DNA from: Streptomyces diastaticus subsp. diastaticus
GTDB taxonomy: Bacteria; Actinomycetota; Actinomycetes; Streptomycetales; Streptomycetaceae
Direction: 5' to 3'
Length of the DNA: 64,000 bases
Assembly (NCBI RefSeq): GCF_011170125.1
Contig: NZ_BLLN01000002.1
Coordinates: 467,501-531,500 of the forward strand
Below the pieces are notes generated by a model. It searched no databases and was not told the DNA's origin. It saw only the letters and a program-made list of their open reading frames with translations. Below are positions 18,672-29,662 of this stretch, one piece after another (within the stretch, counting starts at the first letter, position 1; every line of letters begins with the position of its first letter). The position numbers and the translations under genes are program-made.

Positions 18672-19736
18672 TCAGATGTTGAGGCCCTTGCTCCGCAGCC
18701 AGCTGAGCGGGTCGACGCCGTCGCCGCCACCCGGGTGGATCTCCAGGTGCAGATGGGGGCCGGTGACGTTGCCGGTCGCGCCGACGCGGCCGATGACATC
18801 GCCGGTGGTGACCTTCTGCCCCACGCTGACCGACATCGACGACTGGTGGGAGTACCAGAGTTCGGTGCCGTCCTCCAGCTCCAGGATGGTCCGGTAGCCG
18901 TACGAGCCGGCCCAGCCCGCTTCCTTGATGGTGCCGGAGTGGATCGCCTTCAGCGGCGTCCCGGTGGGAGCCGCGAAGTCGAGACCGGTGTGGTAGCCGG
19001 AGGACCACATGGCGCCCGCCTGACCGTAGGTCGAGGTCAGGGTGTAGGAGGTGGTGGGGAGCGAGAAACTGGCGGCGAGCTTGGCGAGGCGCTCGGCCTC
19101 CGCCTTCTTCCGCTTCTCCTCGGCCTTCTTCCGTTCCTCCTCGGCCAGCTTCTTCTCCGCGGCCTCCTGGACCTTCGCGGCCTCGGCGGCGGCCTGCTCG
19201 GCCGCGGCCTGCTCGGCGGCGCGGGCGACGCTCTGGTCGGCCTGGTCCTGCTGGTGCTCGGCCTGCTGCATGATGCGGGCCCGCAGTGCCTCGCCCGCGT
19301 CGGTGGTGCCCTGCTCGGCGTCGGCGACGGTGACCCCGGCGCCGGTGAGCGGACTGGCGGTGACCTGTGTGTCGGACTCGTCCGACCCCAGCAGGGAGCC
19401 GACGCCCGGCAGCGAACCGGCGTCAGGGAGCGACGCCTTGACGGTGGAGAGGTCGGGCAGGGAGATGGAGACCGGGGGCTTCTCCTTGGCGGTGGCGATA
19501 CCGCCGGCGCCCACCGCGGCGATGACGCCGACGCCGAGGACGGTGGAGGAGCGGGCCAGGCCACCGCCGCGCTGCTTCGCGACACGGTGCCGGCCGCGGA
19601 CGGGACGGATGGACTCCTCGGTGGGATTCCATTCCTCCCACGGCCCCCCGGCGGGTCCGTAGGCCGCGGGGCCGGCGGTGCGGTCCTCGTCGTTCGGCAC
19701 GAACAGGGCCTCAGGGGCAGGACGGTTCGACGCCAC
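18672..19736 (-). CDS. M23 peptidoglycan metalloendopeptidase under riboswitch control
   Basis: 354 aa from GTG 19736. AAGGAGAG sits 7 nt upstream, and the longer open frame would run into the riboswitch, so this start is chosen. A basic region is followed by a membrane-anchor or signal helix (about residues 60-80). Then come an Ala/Glu/Lys-rich coiled coil (about 150-215) and a C-terminal LytM/M23 domain with HTGLDF and HLHLE zinc motifs. The protein should cleave peptide cross-links in the cell wall from outside the membrane. A ydaO-type leader upstream implies repression by c-di-AMP. I recall S. coelicolor SCO4108 in this position. Confidence 0.9.
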   Translation of the reverse strand: MASNRPAPEALFVPNDEDRTAGPAAYGPAGGPWEEWNPTEESIRPVRGRHRVAKQRGGGLARSSTVLGVGVIAAVGAGGIATAKEKPPVSISLPDLSTVKASLPDAGSLPGVGSLLGSDESDTQVTASPLTGAGVTVADAEQGTTDAGEALRARIMQQAEHQQDQADQSVARAAEQAAAEQAAAEAAKVQEAAEKKLAEEERKKAEEKRKKAEAERLAKLAASFSLPTTSYTLTSTYGQAGAMWSSGYHTGLDFAAPTGTPLKAIHSGTIKEAGWAGSYGYRTILELEDGTELWYSHQSSMSVSVGQKVTTGDVIGRVGATGNVTGPHLHLEIHPGGGDGVDPLSWLRSKGLNI

Positions 19737-19757
19737 GCGGGCGCTCTCCTTTCCTTC

Positions 19758-19900
19758 CTTCTCGCCTACCGGGTTAGCTGACGGGTTCGGAGCAGGAAGG
19801 TCTCCTACGGGCGCCTCGAAAGGCGTCCGATTCACCCCAAGGATTGGTTCCCCGGTTCCCTACGGGATTCGGCGCGTGCGCGCGGAGCCGTCTCGGGTGA
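19758..19900 (-). promoter_or_regulatory. ydaO-type c-di-AMP riboswitch
   Basis: Read on the minus strand, the leader of the M23 gene contains the family's conserved blocks in order: AGGGAACCGGGGAACC, TTGGGGTGAATCGG, a GC hairpin, TAGGAGACCTTCCTGCTCCG and CCCGTCAGCTAACCCGG. It ends about 22 nt before the start codon. These match Streptomyces cell-wall hydrolase leaders such as rpfA. The exact 5' edge of the fold is approximate. A promoter probably lies near 19920-19945. Confidence 0.88.
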
Positions 19901-20147
19901 CGGCCGGGACAACCGCGCTGCGTTATCGAACGTTAATAGACACCCGTGCCGGATTCCAAGCCGTTCCAGGTGATCGTTGGCGTCAGGACGCCGGACGTAC
20001 CGGGGCACCGAGGGGCGGACTCGGGCGAGTCGCCTGCACAGAACCACCACGACGCCGCCTGACGGTGTGTCAGTTGTTATGCGATGAGCGCTCGCCCGCT
20101 CACCAACAGTGACGCGCCTTCGGTGGCGTCCACCGGTCCACGGTGCC

Positions 20148-21428
20148 TCAGGGGCGGCGCAACGCCAGCAACGCCATGTCGTCCTGCGGTCCGCCGCCGG
20201 TGTGCACGCGGACCTCCTCGGAAAGTGTCTCCAGCAAGTGGTCGGGGGCACCGAAGCGACGGCCCGTCAGCCGTGCCGCCGGGTCGTAGAAGACCCCGCG
20301 GCGGTCGCGCGCCTCCGTCAGCCCGTCGGTGAACAGCAGCAGGATGGCGCCGGACGGGAACGGCGCGGTGTCCGACCGGTCCGGCCACGCCCCGAGGTCC
20401 CCCATGCCGAGCGGAAGCGCGGGCTGGGCCGGCACCAGCACGCGCACCCGTCCGTCCCTGTCGAGCAGCAGCGGCTCGGGGTGCCCCCGGTTGACCGTGC
20501 GGACGACGGACTGCCCAGGCGGGATCTCAGCCAGCAACGCGGTGGTGAACCCTTCGAACTGGTCGAGCCCCTCCCGCCGTACGCCTTCGCGGGCGAGGGC
20601 GCGTTCGAGGCGCTGGGCGACCATCTCCAGGCTCGACTCCTGCTCGGCCGCCTCCCGGAACGCACCGATCACCACGGCGACCGCCTCCACCGCGCCGAGC
20701 CCCTTGCCGCGTACGTCGCCGACCAGCAGCCGCACCCCGTGCGGGGTCTCCTGCACGGCGTACAGGTCGCCGCCGATGAGCGCGTCGGCCTGGGCGGCCT
20801 CGTAGCGGGCGGCCACGTCGAAGCCGCCGATGCGCTCGGCCGGGATGGGCAGCACGGCACGCTGGGCGGCCTCGGCGATGTTGCGGGCGGTGGCGAGTTC
20901 CTCGCCGCTGCGGCTCACCACCCGGTTGCTGAGCACGGCGAGGAGGCCGCAGGTCAGGATGGTCAGCAGCTCGGTGGTCGAGTCGACCTCACCCAGCGTC
21001 CCGGCCTGCCATTGGAGGAGGCTCACCGCGGCCAGCGCGACGGCCCCGGTGGCCACCGTGCCGAGGAGGGAGAAGAACGGGGCGGCGATCAGGGGCGCGG
21101 CGGCGTAGAGCGGACTGGCGTTGAAACGGGGTGGCGCCGCCTCGTCGAAGATGACCCCGGCCACGATCAGCACCGCGGGCAGCAGCTGTACCAGTGCCCG
21201 GGATCTGCTCGCCGTACGCCGGTCGCTCTTGTAGTTGCCGAGGGGAGTGCGTCCGTTACCGCCGCGCCTCGCCGACGCCCCTTCCGCGGAAGGCTCCTCG
21301 GCAGCCGGTCGGCCCGTCTCCCGCTCCGCGTCGCCGCGTTTCCCCACCAGCCCGTCTCCTGATCCATCGGCCGGCCCCCGGTCGGCCCGGCCCGGACGCG
21401 CCCGCTTCCGCGTCAGCGCTTCCCCCAT
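20148..21428 (-). CDS. Membrane PP2C (SpoIIE/RsbU-type) serine phosphatase
   Basis: 426 aa from ATG 21428. A charged, disordered N-terminus of about 75 residues is followed by four closely spaced hydrophobic segments (about residues 88-175) and then a SpoIIE phosphatase domain. That domain has FDVAARYEAAQADALIGGDLY, VGDVRGKGLGAVEAV and LLFTDGLTEARDRRG, which supply the metal-binding Asp residues. It is likely to dephosphorylate an anti-anti-sigma factor in response to a membrane or cell-surface signal. There is no partner gene next to it. A second SpoIIE-type phosphatase lies at the left end of the window. Confidence 0.88.
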   Translation of the reverse strand: MGEALTRKRARPGRADRGPADGSGDGLVGKRGDAERETGRPAAEEPSAEGASARRGGNGRTPLGNYKSDRRTASRSRALVQLLPAVLIVAGVIFDEAAPPRFNASPLYAAAPLIAAPFFSLLGTVATGAVALAAVSLLQWQAGTLGEVDSTTELLTILTCGLLAVLSNRVVSRSGEELATARNIAEAAQRAVLPIPAERIGGFDVAARYEAAQADALIGGDLYAVQETPHGVRLLVGDVRGKGLGAVEAVAVVIGAFREAAEQESSLEMVAQRLERALAREGVRREGLDQFEGFTTALLAEIPPGQSVVRTVNRGHPEPLLLDRDGRVRVLVPAQPALPLGMGDLGAWPDRSDTAPFPSGAILLLFTDGLTEARDRRGVFYDPAARLTGRRFGAPDHLLETLSEEVRVHTGGGPQDDMALLALRRP

Positions 21429-21500
21429 GCTTCCGTCGCCCTGGCCCGGCGGCGACCGGAGGGCCGCCGAACGGGGCGGCTCAGGGGTGCGCACACGACG

Positions 21501-21534
21501 AAGGCCCGGATTCCTCGAAAGGAATCCGGGCCTT
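21501..21534 (-). terminator. Terminator of tRNA-fMet
   Basis: A 14-bp perfect stem with a 6-nt loop lies immediately 3' of the minus-strand tRNA. It also separates the tRNA from the phosphatase gene. Confidence 0.8.
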
Positions 21535-21543
21535 CGCCTTCAG

Positions 21544-21617
21544 TAGCGGGGACAGGATTTGAACCTGCGACCTCTGGGTTATGAGCCCAGCGAGCTACCG
21601 AGCTGCTCCACCCCGCG
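21544..21617 (-). tRNA. tRNA-Met (initiator, CAU)
   Basis: The cloverleaf folds with anticodon CAU. Initiator features are visible: no Watson-Crick pair at position 1-72 (C1, U72) and three G-C pairs in the anticodon stem (GGG/CCC). CCA is not encoded. A TATAGT -10 box lies at 21630-21635 on the minus strand. Confidence 0.93.
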
Positions 21618-21644
21618 TCGGTGAGATCAACTATACGCCATCCA

Positions 21645-21702
21645 GGGGGCGCCTCGCGCCACCCGCTCCGGCGGGGCGGAGCGGGTGGCGCGAGGCGCCC
21701 CC
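21645..21702 (-). terminator. 26-bp perfect inverted repeat after GlsB gene
   Basis: Arms at 21645-21670 and 21677-21702 are exact complements with a 6-nt loop. It starts 8 nt after the minus-strand GlsB stop codon and has no T-tract. It also lies directly upstream of the tRNA-fMet promoter, where it would insulate that unit. Confidence 0.75.
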
Positions 21703-21709
21703 GCACAGG

Positions 21710-21979
21710 TCACCGACGGCGTCCGCCCATGGTCCGGTCCAGGGCGACCACGCCGAGCGCGGCCAGGACGATCTGGATGCCCCATTCGGCCCAGTCGACG
21801 CCCTTGGTCTCGGCGAGGCCGAGCTGAGCGGCGATGAAGGTGCCGACGAGCGCCGCCACGATGCCGACGACGATGGTCAGCAGCAGGCCGATGCGCTGGC
21901 GGCCGGGGACGACCAGGCGTCCCAGGACACCGATGACGATGCCGATGACGATCGCGCTGATGATCCCGGACATCTCCAT
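21710..21979 (-). CDS. GlsB/YeaQ/YmgE-family stress membrane protein
   Basis: 89 aa with three hydrophobic helices and the family's glycine motifs (IVIGVLGRLVVPGRQ, GIVAALVGTF). Family members are small inner-membrane proteins induced by general stress. The mechanism is not known. The last residues are basic (MGGRRR). The gene stands alone between hairpins and may be read from a promoter in the 22000-22250 gap. Confidence 0.85.
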   Translation of the reverse strand: MEMSGIISAIVIGIVIGVLGRLVVPGRQRIGLLLTIVVGIVAALVGTFIAAQLGLAETKGVDWAEWGIQIVLAALGVVALDRTMGGRRR

Positions 21980-22259
21980 GGGACACGCCTCTCGTTTCCG
22001 TCGTGCCGTGCCTGCGGCGGACCGGCGGTGAGCGCGTCGGCCCCTCGCCGCGCGTGTGCCCGCGTCGCGACGGACCAGTCACGCCCTACGCGGAGTCAGG
22101 CGGTCCGTGCCCGTCGCGGCCCCGGAGGCATACGCGCGGGGCGCGCCGGAGGCGCGGTACGGCGGGCACGGGTCCGTGAACGCAGCACGCCCCACCCCCG
22201 GAGACGAGATCGCCCCTTCGCCACGCCCACCAGGGGCACGGGGAAGGGGTCGGGAAAAG

Positions 22260-22303
22260 CCCGTCGCCCGCCCGGGGGATTGGGTTGCCGGTCGGGCGAC
22301 GGG
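22260..22303 (-). terminator. Terminator of terD-like gene
   Basis: Arms CCCGTCGCCCG (22260-22270) and its complement (22293-22303) begin 15 nt after the minus-strand stop codon. Confidence 0.75.
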
Positions 22304-22318
22304 TGTTCGGGGGGCGGG

Positions 22319-22894
22319 TCAGACGTTGACGCCGAAGTCCTGGGCGATCCCGGCCAGGCCCGAGGCGTATCCCTGGCCGACCGCGCGGAACTTCCACTCG
22401 GCGCCGTGCCGGTAGAGCTCGCCGAAGACCATGGCGGTCTCGGTGGAGGCGTCCTCGGTCAGGTCGTACCGCGCGATCTCGGCGCCGCCGGACTGGTTCA
22501 CCACGCGGATGAAGGCGTTCCGGACCTGGCCGAAGCTCTGGCCGCGGGACTCCGCGTCGTGGATGGAGACGGGGAAGACGATGCGCGTGACCTGCGGCGG
22601 AACCGCCGCGAGGTTGACCTTGACCGCCTCGTCGTCACCGTCGCCCTCGCCGGTGAGGTTGTCGCCGGTGTGCTCGACGGAGCCGTCGGGGCTCGTCAGG
22701 TTGTTGTAGAAGACGAAGTGCCGGTCGGAGACGACCTTGCCGGACTCGTCGCAGAGCAGGGCGCTGGCGTCGAGGTCGTAGTCGGTGCCGGTCGTCGTAC
22801 GGACGTCCCAGCCGAGCCCGACAAGGACCGCGGTCAGCCCGGGGGCTTCCTTGCTGAGAGAGACATTGCCGCCCTTGGCCAGGGAAACGCCCAC
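22319..22894 (-). CDS. terD: TerD-family stress protein
   Basis: 191 aa, the usual TerD length. It opens with the family N-terminus [20 protein letters not shown]. Acidic calcium-binding segments are visible (DYDLDASA at about residue 39, GEGDGDDE at about 83). [19 protein letters not shown] closes the protein as in characterised TerD/TerE members. These cytoplasmic proteins are linked to tellurite, oxidative stress and differentiation phenotypes in Streptomyces. It is divergent from the Clp ATPase gene, so a shared stress control region is plausible. Confidence 0.92.
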   Translation of the reverse strand: MGVSLAKGGNVSLSKEAPGLTAVLVGLGWDVRTTTGTDYDLDASALLCDESGKVVSDRHFVFYNNLTSPDGSVEHTGDNLTGEGDGDDEAVKVNLAAVPPQVTRIVFPVSIHDAESRGQSFGQVRNAFIRVVNQSGGAEIARYDLTEDASTETAMVFGELYRHGAEWKFRAVGQGYASGLAGIAQDFGVNV

Positions 22895-23093
22895 GGTCTT
22901 CTCCTTCTGCGGTTCGTCCTGCGTGCTGATGCCGGTGCCCGCGCCCGCGAGGTCGTACGACCCCGGGTGCGGGCGGGCGGGGTGCGGCGACCGGGCTGGG
23001 GGACCGGCCGCGTGCCGTCGTACGACTCGCAGCCGCCACGCCTGCGCCGGGCGCCGTGGGTGGCGGCGCCGACGCCGTCGAATCTACCTCATC

Positions 23094-23109
23094 TCTACAC
23101 GCATGTAGA
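23094..23109. promoter_or_regulatory. Palindrome between terD-like and clp genes
   Basis: TCTACA-CGCA-TGTAGA lies in the 361-bp divergent intergenic region, about 200 bp from one start and 150 bp from the other. It is a good candidate operator. The regulator is unknown. The rest of this region shows no gene. Confidence 0.4.
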
Positions 23110-23255
23110 AGCAGTCCCCCGGCGCCCGCTCCACCGGTTACGGCCCTGTGGCCTTCCTGCCCAACGGGCGCATCCCGCCACCCTTTGTTCTAGTGGGAAA
23201 AGTCGCCGATCGACAGACAAACCCCCAGCCAGAAAACCTCCACGGAGGCGCCACC

Positions 23256-25841
<2,586 letters not shown>

Positions 25842-26607
25842 ACCAGGACCACGCTTGGCCGCCGACCGCGCCGACCCGGCTCATGGAGCCCGGGCCGGCT
25901 CGGCTCAGCCCGGGCCGGCTCAGCCCGGGCCGGCTCAGCCCGGGCCGGCCCGGTCAGCTCCGTGCCACCGACGTTCACCCTTCCGGAGAATTGTCACTGT
26001 CAGTGACGGATGGCAAGCTCAACGACATGCCTGACAACACCTTCCGGGCCGCCGGATCAGCCCTGCCGACGCCCTACTCCCCGTCCCCGTGCCCTTCTCC
26101 CCGCTCGCCTTCGTCTTCCTCGCCCTCGCTCGCGTCCGCGTCCGCTTCCGGCGGCTCCGGGCCCTCGGCTCAGGCCCCTGACCCTCCGACCGCCCTGTTC
26201 ACCGCAGAGTGGCCCCTCATACGGGCCCTCGACTGGAACGGCGTCGCCGCTCTCCTCCCCTCCGGCGCGGTGACCGACCGGCCGGTCAGCGCCGAGACGT
26301 CCCCGACCGCGACGCCTACGGGGCGGTCGACGCCGGGAACACTGAGGGCCGGACCGTCCACGGACCGCACGCGATGACGCAGGGTGACCACGCGGGCCCG
26401 GAAATGCGCACACCCACGAGAATCCGACCCGGTCGACGGGAGGCGAAGCGTGGTGGAGCGTGCTCACGTGCCGCTGGTGATCACGCCGGGGCGGCCGGAG
26501 CAGAAGTCGACCGCCTCCAGGGCGCCAGGGCCTCGGGCCGGATTCTCAGGACCGTGCCGGGCGTCGTGGGCGAGGGGGGGGCGGGATGTGCACCCCCTGG
26601 AAACCCC
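25842..26607. other. Intergenic, no gene supported
   Basis: 766 bp between the Clp gene and a convergent hypothetical gene. It contains the 15-bp tandem repeat described separately. A frame running 25883-26377 has a Ser/Pro-rich translation and no domain. No ribosome site supports it. Confidence 0.45.
25887..25951. repeat. 15-bp GC tandem repeat
   Basis: The unit AGCCCGGGCCGGCTC recurs at 25887, 25907, 25922 and 25937, the last three in strict 15-bp register. Each copy is itself nearly palindromic around CCCGGG, so the array can form stem-loops just past the Clp stop codon. Confidence 0.85.
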
Positions 26608-27198
26608 CTAGAACCCGCCGCCCGTCTCGGGCCGGACGACGATCGGCTCGCCCCATATCCGTACGACCTCGAAGGAGGTGCTCTCCCGCACCAACCGGTA
26701 GGCCGCGGCCCGGTCGGCCTTGCGGCGACAGGCGGCGAGGAAGAGTTCGGCCTCGCGCTGGTCCCGGCGGGGAGTGCCGCAGAGTTGCCATGCCTGCCCC
26801 GACCACGCCTCGGGACGCCACCTGACCATCGGCTCCGGAGTGTCGGCGGCGATGCCGTACCGCGAGGGCACCGGCAGGGGGCGCTCGCCGCCCTCGTCGG
26901 CCGGGGCGCCGGCACCGCCCCAACGGTCGCGGTAGGCGGAGCGGTGGTTGGAGCGGCGCCGCGTCTCGCAGAGAAGGCAGCCGTCCGGAGCGGCCGCGTC
27001 CACCGGGCCGTGCGGATGCTGGGAGCAGCGCGTGGTGGGAGCTGGGCCGGTGGACTCCTCCAACAGGTCCAAGGCCCGTTTGAGGTCGGCCCGGATCTCG
27101 TGCAGCGCCTCTTCGGGCGTATCGCCCCGCAACTCGTCGCCCGACTCGCCGAGCACCCGGAGCATCCGCCCGAGCGCCACCATCTGCGCGTGATTCAT
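26608..27198 (-). CDS. Hypothetical protein with possible zinc-ribbon
   Basis: 196 aa from ATG 27198 (GGAGG 10 nt upstream). A GTG three codons earlier abuts the ribosome site and is less likely. The N-terminus is helical and acidic. A Cys/His cluster follows (RCSQHPHGP then GCLLCE, about residues 55-80), suggesting a small metal site. The C-terminal half contains the segment WRPEAWSGQAWQLCGTPRR and a helical basic stretch. I recognise no family. It is the first gene upstream of the tRNA-Lys terminator on the same strand. Confidence 0.65.
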   Translation of the reverse strand: MNHAQMVALGRMLRVLGESGDELRGDTPEEALHEIRADLKRALDLLEESTGPAPTTRCSQHPHGPVDAAAPDGCLLCETRRRSNHRSAYRDRWGGAGAPADEGGERPLPVPSRYGIAADTPEPMVRWRPEAWSGQAWQLCGTPRRDQREAELFLAACRRKADRAAAYRLVRESTSFEVVRIWGEPIVVRPETGGGF

Positions 27199-27367
27199 CC
27201 GGTCCACACCTCCACAACCACGAAACCGGCCACCTGTGCCTCCTCGGGGGCGCGATCAATCCGAGCCACACCGCCCATCGGCGGTCACCGGCCCGGCTGC
27301 GCGACGACCGCGCTCCGCCCGGGCGGGCAACCGACGGACACACGAGGCGTGACCCGCCGAGCGGAAA

Positions 27368-27397
27368 CGCCCCCTCCCGAAGGTCCGGAAGGAGGCG
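27368..27397 (-). terminator. Terminator of tRNA-Lys
   Basis: An imperfect GC-rich hairpin (CGCCTCC...GGGGGCG on the minus strand) lies 11 nt 3' of the tRNA. Confidence 0.6.
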
Positions 27398-27407
27398 TGT
27401 CCAGCGG

Positions 27408-27480
27408 TAGGCCGTGTGGGACTCGAACCCACAACCAATGGATTAAAAGTCCACTGCTCTGCCAATTGAGCTAACGGCCC
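27408..27480 (-). tRNA. tRNA-Lys (UUU)
   Basis: A full cloverleaf on the minus strand with anticodon loop CTTTTAA and canonical GGTTCGAGTCC T-arm. A G-U pair occupies position 1-72. CCA is not encoded. Confidence 0.95.
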
Positions 27481-28056
27481 GTGCCGATCTGCAGACCCGA
27501 GCATAGCCCGCCATTGACCGTGAGCCGATGGGGTATCGGCTGCCGGGCCCGTCGGATCTGCATGGCCAGCGCCACGGCAGGGCCTGGAGAACGGGGCAGC
27601 GGACGCCCATATCCGCCCAGGAAAGTACCTCATGGGCATTGTCCGCCGCGCTCTTCCCCCACGACGAAAGGAGCATGTGCCAATTCCGGTGCTGGGTGTG
27701 CTTGGCCCTCGGTCATCGGTCATCTGTAGCGAGCAGGCGTCCCACTCAACCACGTCGCTGTACCAGGAGAGGTTCTATGAGAAGAGGAGGTGGGTTCCGA
27801 TCCGCCGGTGTTCACGGCGGGGCAAGGGGCGCGGCCTGCTGACAGTGTCCGGCGCCCGGAGGGGTAGCGGTGAGGAACGTGCCAGTGCTGGTGGCGATCC
27901 GGTCGCGGTGGACGGGCGGACCGTCCTGACGGGCTCCAGCCGGGCCTGACGGGCCTCCGGCAGTCCTGGCCATCTCCGGCCGTCCTGACACGCCGCCGAG
28001 GGGCGAGAAGAGCCTGTGCCGGGGTTGGCCACTGCCGCAGCGAGATCAGGTCGGAC
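27481..28056. other. Intergenic, no gene supported
   Basis: Lower-scoring frames only. The one with a ribosome-site match (AGGAGAGG before ATG 27777) encodes just 21 residues, MRRGGGFRSAGVHGG..., and has no known relative I can name. Codon-position bias is weak throughout. Confidence 0.4.
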
Positions 28057-28100
28057 GGGCATCGGGCACCGGGCCTAGGGCATCGGGCATCGGGCCTAGG
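28057..28100. repeat. 7-bp tandem repeat, left of IS
   Basis: GGGCATC heptamers with variants (GGGCACC, GGGCCTA) run up to the IS left end. The array resumes on the far side of the element, showing that the IS split it. Confidence 0.85.
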
Positions 28101-29181
28101 TGTATTGATCACGAGCGTTGTTAACGCGGGTCAGGTCTTGATCATGACGAAGACCTCCGGTGTGGTGGAGGTGTCTAAGCTGCACCGCACACGGAGGTCT
28201 TCGTGTCTCACCGTAACGCCCGGCTGACGGTTCATGGCAGGCGGATCCTGGTCGAACGCGTCCAGTCCGGTCGGCCTGTCGCGCACGTCGCTGCTGAGAT
28301 GGGTATATCCCGCCCCACCGCCCACAAGTGGGTTCGCCGCTGGCGGGCCGAAGGCGAAGCCGGTCTCCACGACCGTCCGAGCAGGCCGCACACAACCCCG
28401 CACCGCACGCCCGCCATGATCGAGGCCCGGGCCTGCCGCCTGCGGACCGACCGCAAACTCGGGCCCGCCCGCATCGCACCCATCCTGGGCCTGCCGGCCT
28501 CGACGGTCCACCGGATCCTGACGCGTCACGGCATCAACCGGCTGGCCTGGCTCGACCGCCCCACCGGACGGGTGATCCGCCGCTACGAACGCGACCGGCC
28601 CGGCGAACTGGTCCACGTCGACATCAAGAAGCTCGGCAACATCCCCGACGGCGGCGGCTGGCGCACCGTCGGCAGAACAGCCGGCGACCTCAACCGCCAG
28701 GCCACCACCAGCGAGCGCAGGAGCTGCAAGCCGGTGATCGGCTACAGCTACATCCACTCCGCCGTCGACGACCACTCCCGTCTGGCCTACAGCGAGGTCC
28801 TGCCCGACGAGCGCAAGGACACGGCGATCGCCTTCTGGCAGCGGGCGAACGCCTTCTTCGCCGCTCATGGCGTGACGGTCGAGCGCGTCCTGACCGACAA
28901 CGGCGCCTGCTACAAGTCGAAGCTGTTCACCCAGAGCCTCACCGCAGCCGGTATCGCCCACAAGAAGATCCGCCCCTACCGGCCGCAGACCAACGGCAAG
29001 GTCGAACGCTTCAACCGGACGCTCCTGGACGAGTGGGCCTACGTGCGGCCCTACACCTCGAACCACGAGCGGACAACGGCCCTGGCAGACTTCCTCCACA
29101 CCTACAACCACCATCGCTGCCACACCGCACTCGGAGGCCAACCTCCGATCAGCCGCGTTAACAACGCTGCGGGTCAATACA
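28101..29181 (+). mobile_element. IS481-family insertion sequence, complete
   Basis: 1081 bp. Terminal inverted repeats of 29 bp start TGTATTGA and share AGCGTTGTTAACGCGG, matching at 25 of 29 positions. Both ends are flanked by CCTAGG (28095-28100 and 29182-29187), a 6-bp target duplication of the NCTAGN type known for IS481. One intact transposase gene fills the element. It is a recent insertion by these criteria. Confidence 0.92.
28148..28203 (+). promoter_or_regulatory. Hairpin covering the transposase ribosome site
   Basis: CGAAGACCTCCGGTGTG (28148-28164) pairs, with one bulge, with CACACGGAGGTCTTCG (28188-28203). The right arm contains GGAGG (28193-28197) and the first base of the GTG start. 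Transcripts entering from outside the IS would have the ribosome site folded away. Confidence 0.65.
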
Positions 29182-29186
29182 CCTAG
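28203..29186 (+). CDS. IS481-family transposase
   Basis: 327 aa from GTG 28203 with GGAGG 5 nt upstream. An N-terminal helix-turn-helix (about residues 20-60, VAHVAAEMGISRPTAHKWVRR) binds the ends. The integrase core carries the DDE triad: D in LVHVDIKKLG, D in RVLTDNGACYKS, and E in GKVERFNRTLLDEW. The stop codon TAG (29184-29186) is not in the IS. It is supplied by the CCTAGG target duplication, so the IS-encoded frame is open to its last base. Confidence 0.95.
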   Translation: MSHRNARLTVHGRRILVERVQSGRPVAHVAAEMGISRPTAHKWVRRWRAEGEAGLHDRPSRPHTTPHRTPAMIEARACRLRTDRKLGPARIAPILGLPASTVHRILTRHGINRLAWLDRPTGRVIRRYERDRPGELVHVDIKKLGNIPDGGGWRTVGRTAGDLNRQATTSERRSCKPVIGYSYIHSAVDDHSRLAYSEVLPDERKDTAIAFWQRANAFFAAHGVTVERVLTDNGACYKSKLFTQSLTAAGIAHKKIRPYRPQTNGKVERFNRTLLDEWAYVRPYTSNHERTTALADFLHTYNHHRCHTALGGQPPISRVNNAAGQYT

Positions 29187-29229
29187 GGCATCGGGCATCG
29201 GGCATCGGGCATCGGGCATCGGGCATCGG
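29182..29229. repeat. 7-bp tandem repeat, right of IS
   Basis: After the CCTAGG duplication, five or more perfect GGGCATC units follow. Together with the left part the pre-insertion array held roughly ten units. Confidence 0.85.
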
Positions 29230-29662
29230 CGGGAGCTTGGGCGCGGGCGGGCTGGAGGGCAGACGGGCTCTTACGTGGGTGTCCGCCGGCCGGGCCGTTT
29301 CGTGATGGACGCCCGCCGGGACAAGCCGTCGTAGGCGAAGGAAGGAGGCTGGGGGCGCATGGGCGAAAGAGGGAGGGGACGGGGGAAGGGGAGGGGTGGG
29401 GGTGGGGGGAACCCCCCGGTTCCGAGCAAATGACGCCGCCCGAACCACCAACGACCGCCTCTCTCCTCAACTCGTTGCCCTGTTGCGGCTCTGCCCGGTC
29501 GAACCAGAAGGTGCTTCACCGAGACGTAGGACAACCGCACGCGGCCTTGACGCCCACGAGCCCAGTGGTGTCGGCCTGCTGCCATGGGGGATGGTCGGCC
29601 TGACTCGGTCGAGCGAGCCTGTGTCAGGCCCGAGGCCCCGACGCAGGACCCCGCGAAAGCAA
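29230..29662. other. Intergenic, no gene supported
   Basis: It includes a purine-run segment (about 29335-29415, long G/A tracts on the plus strand). Long open frames here are antisense artefacts running into the helicase region. Confidence 0.4.

Noticed and set aside
25883..26377. 164-residue Ser/Pro-rich open frame
   Set aside because: It begins inside the 15-bp repeat, lacks a ribosome site and has no recognisable fold.
26608..27480. Possible genomic island at tRNA-Lys
   Set aside because: No integrase gene and no duplicated tRNA 3' end was found on either side, and the next genes look like core genome.
27777..27842. Short peptide frame after AGGAGAGG
   Set aside because: Ribosome-site match alone is weak evidence. 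The 21 residues are Gly/Arg-rich with no relative I can name.
29158..29451. Minus-strand frame with PDARCPM repeats
   Set aside because: The peptide repeat is only the translation of the 7-bp DNA repeat (three units make 21 bp). There is no start context.
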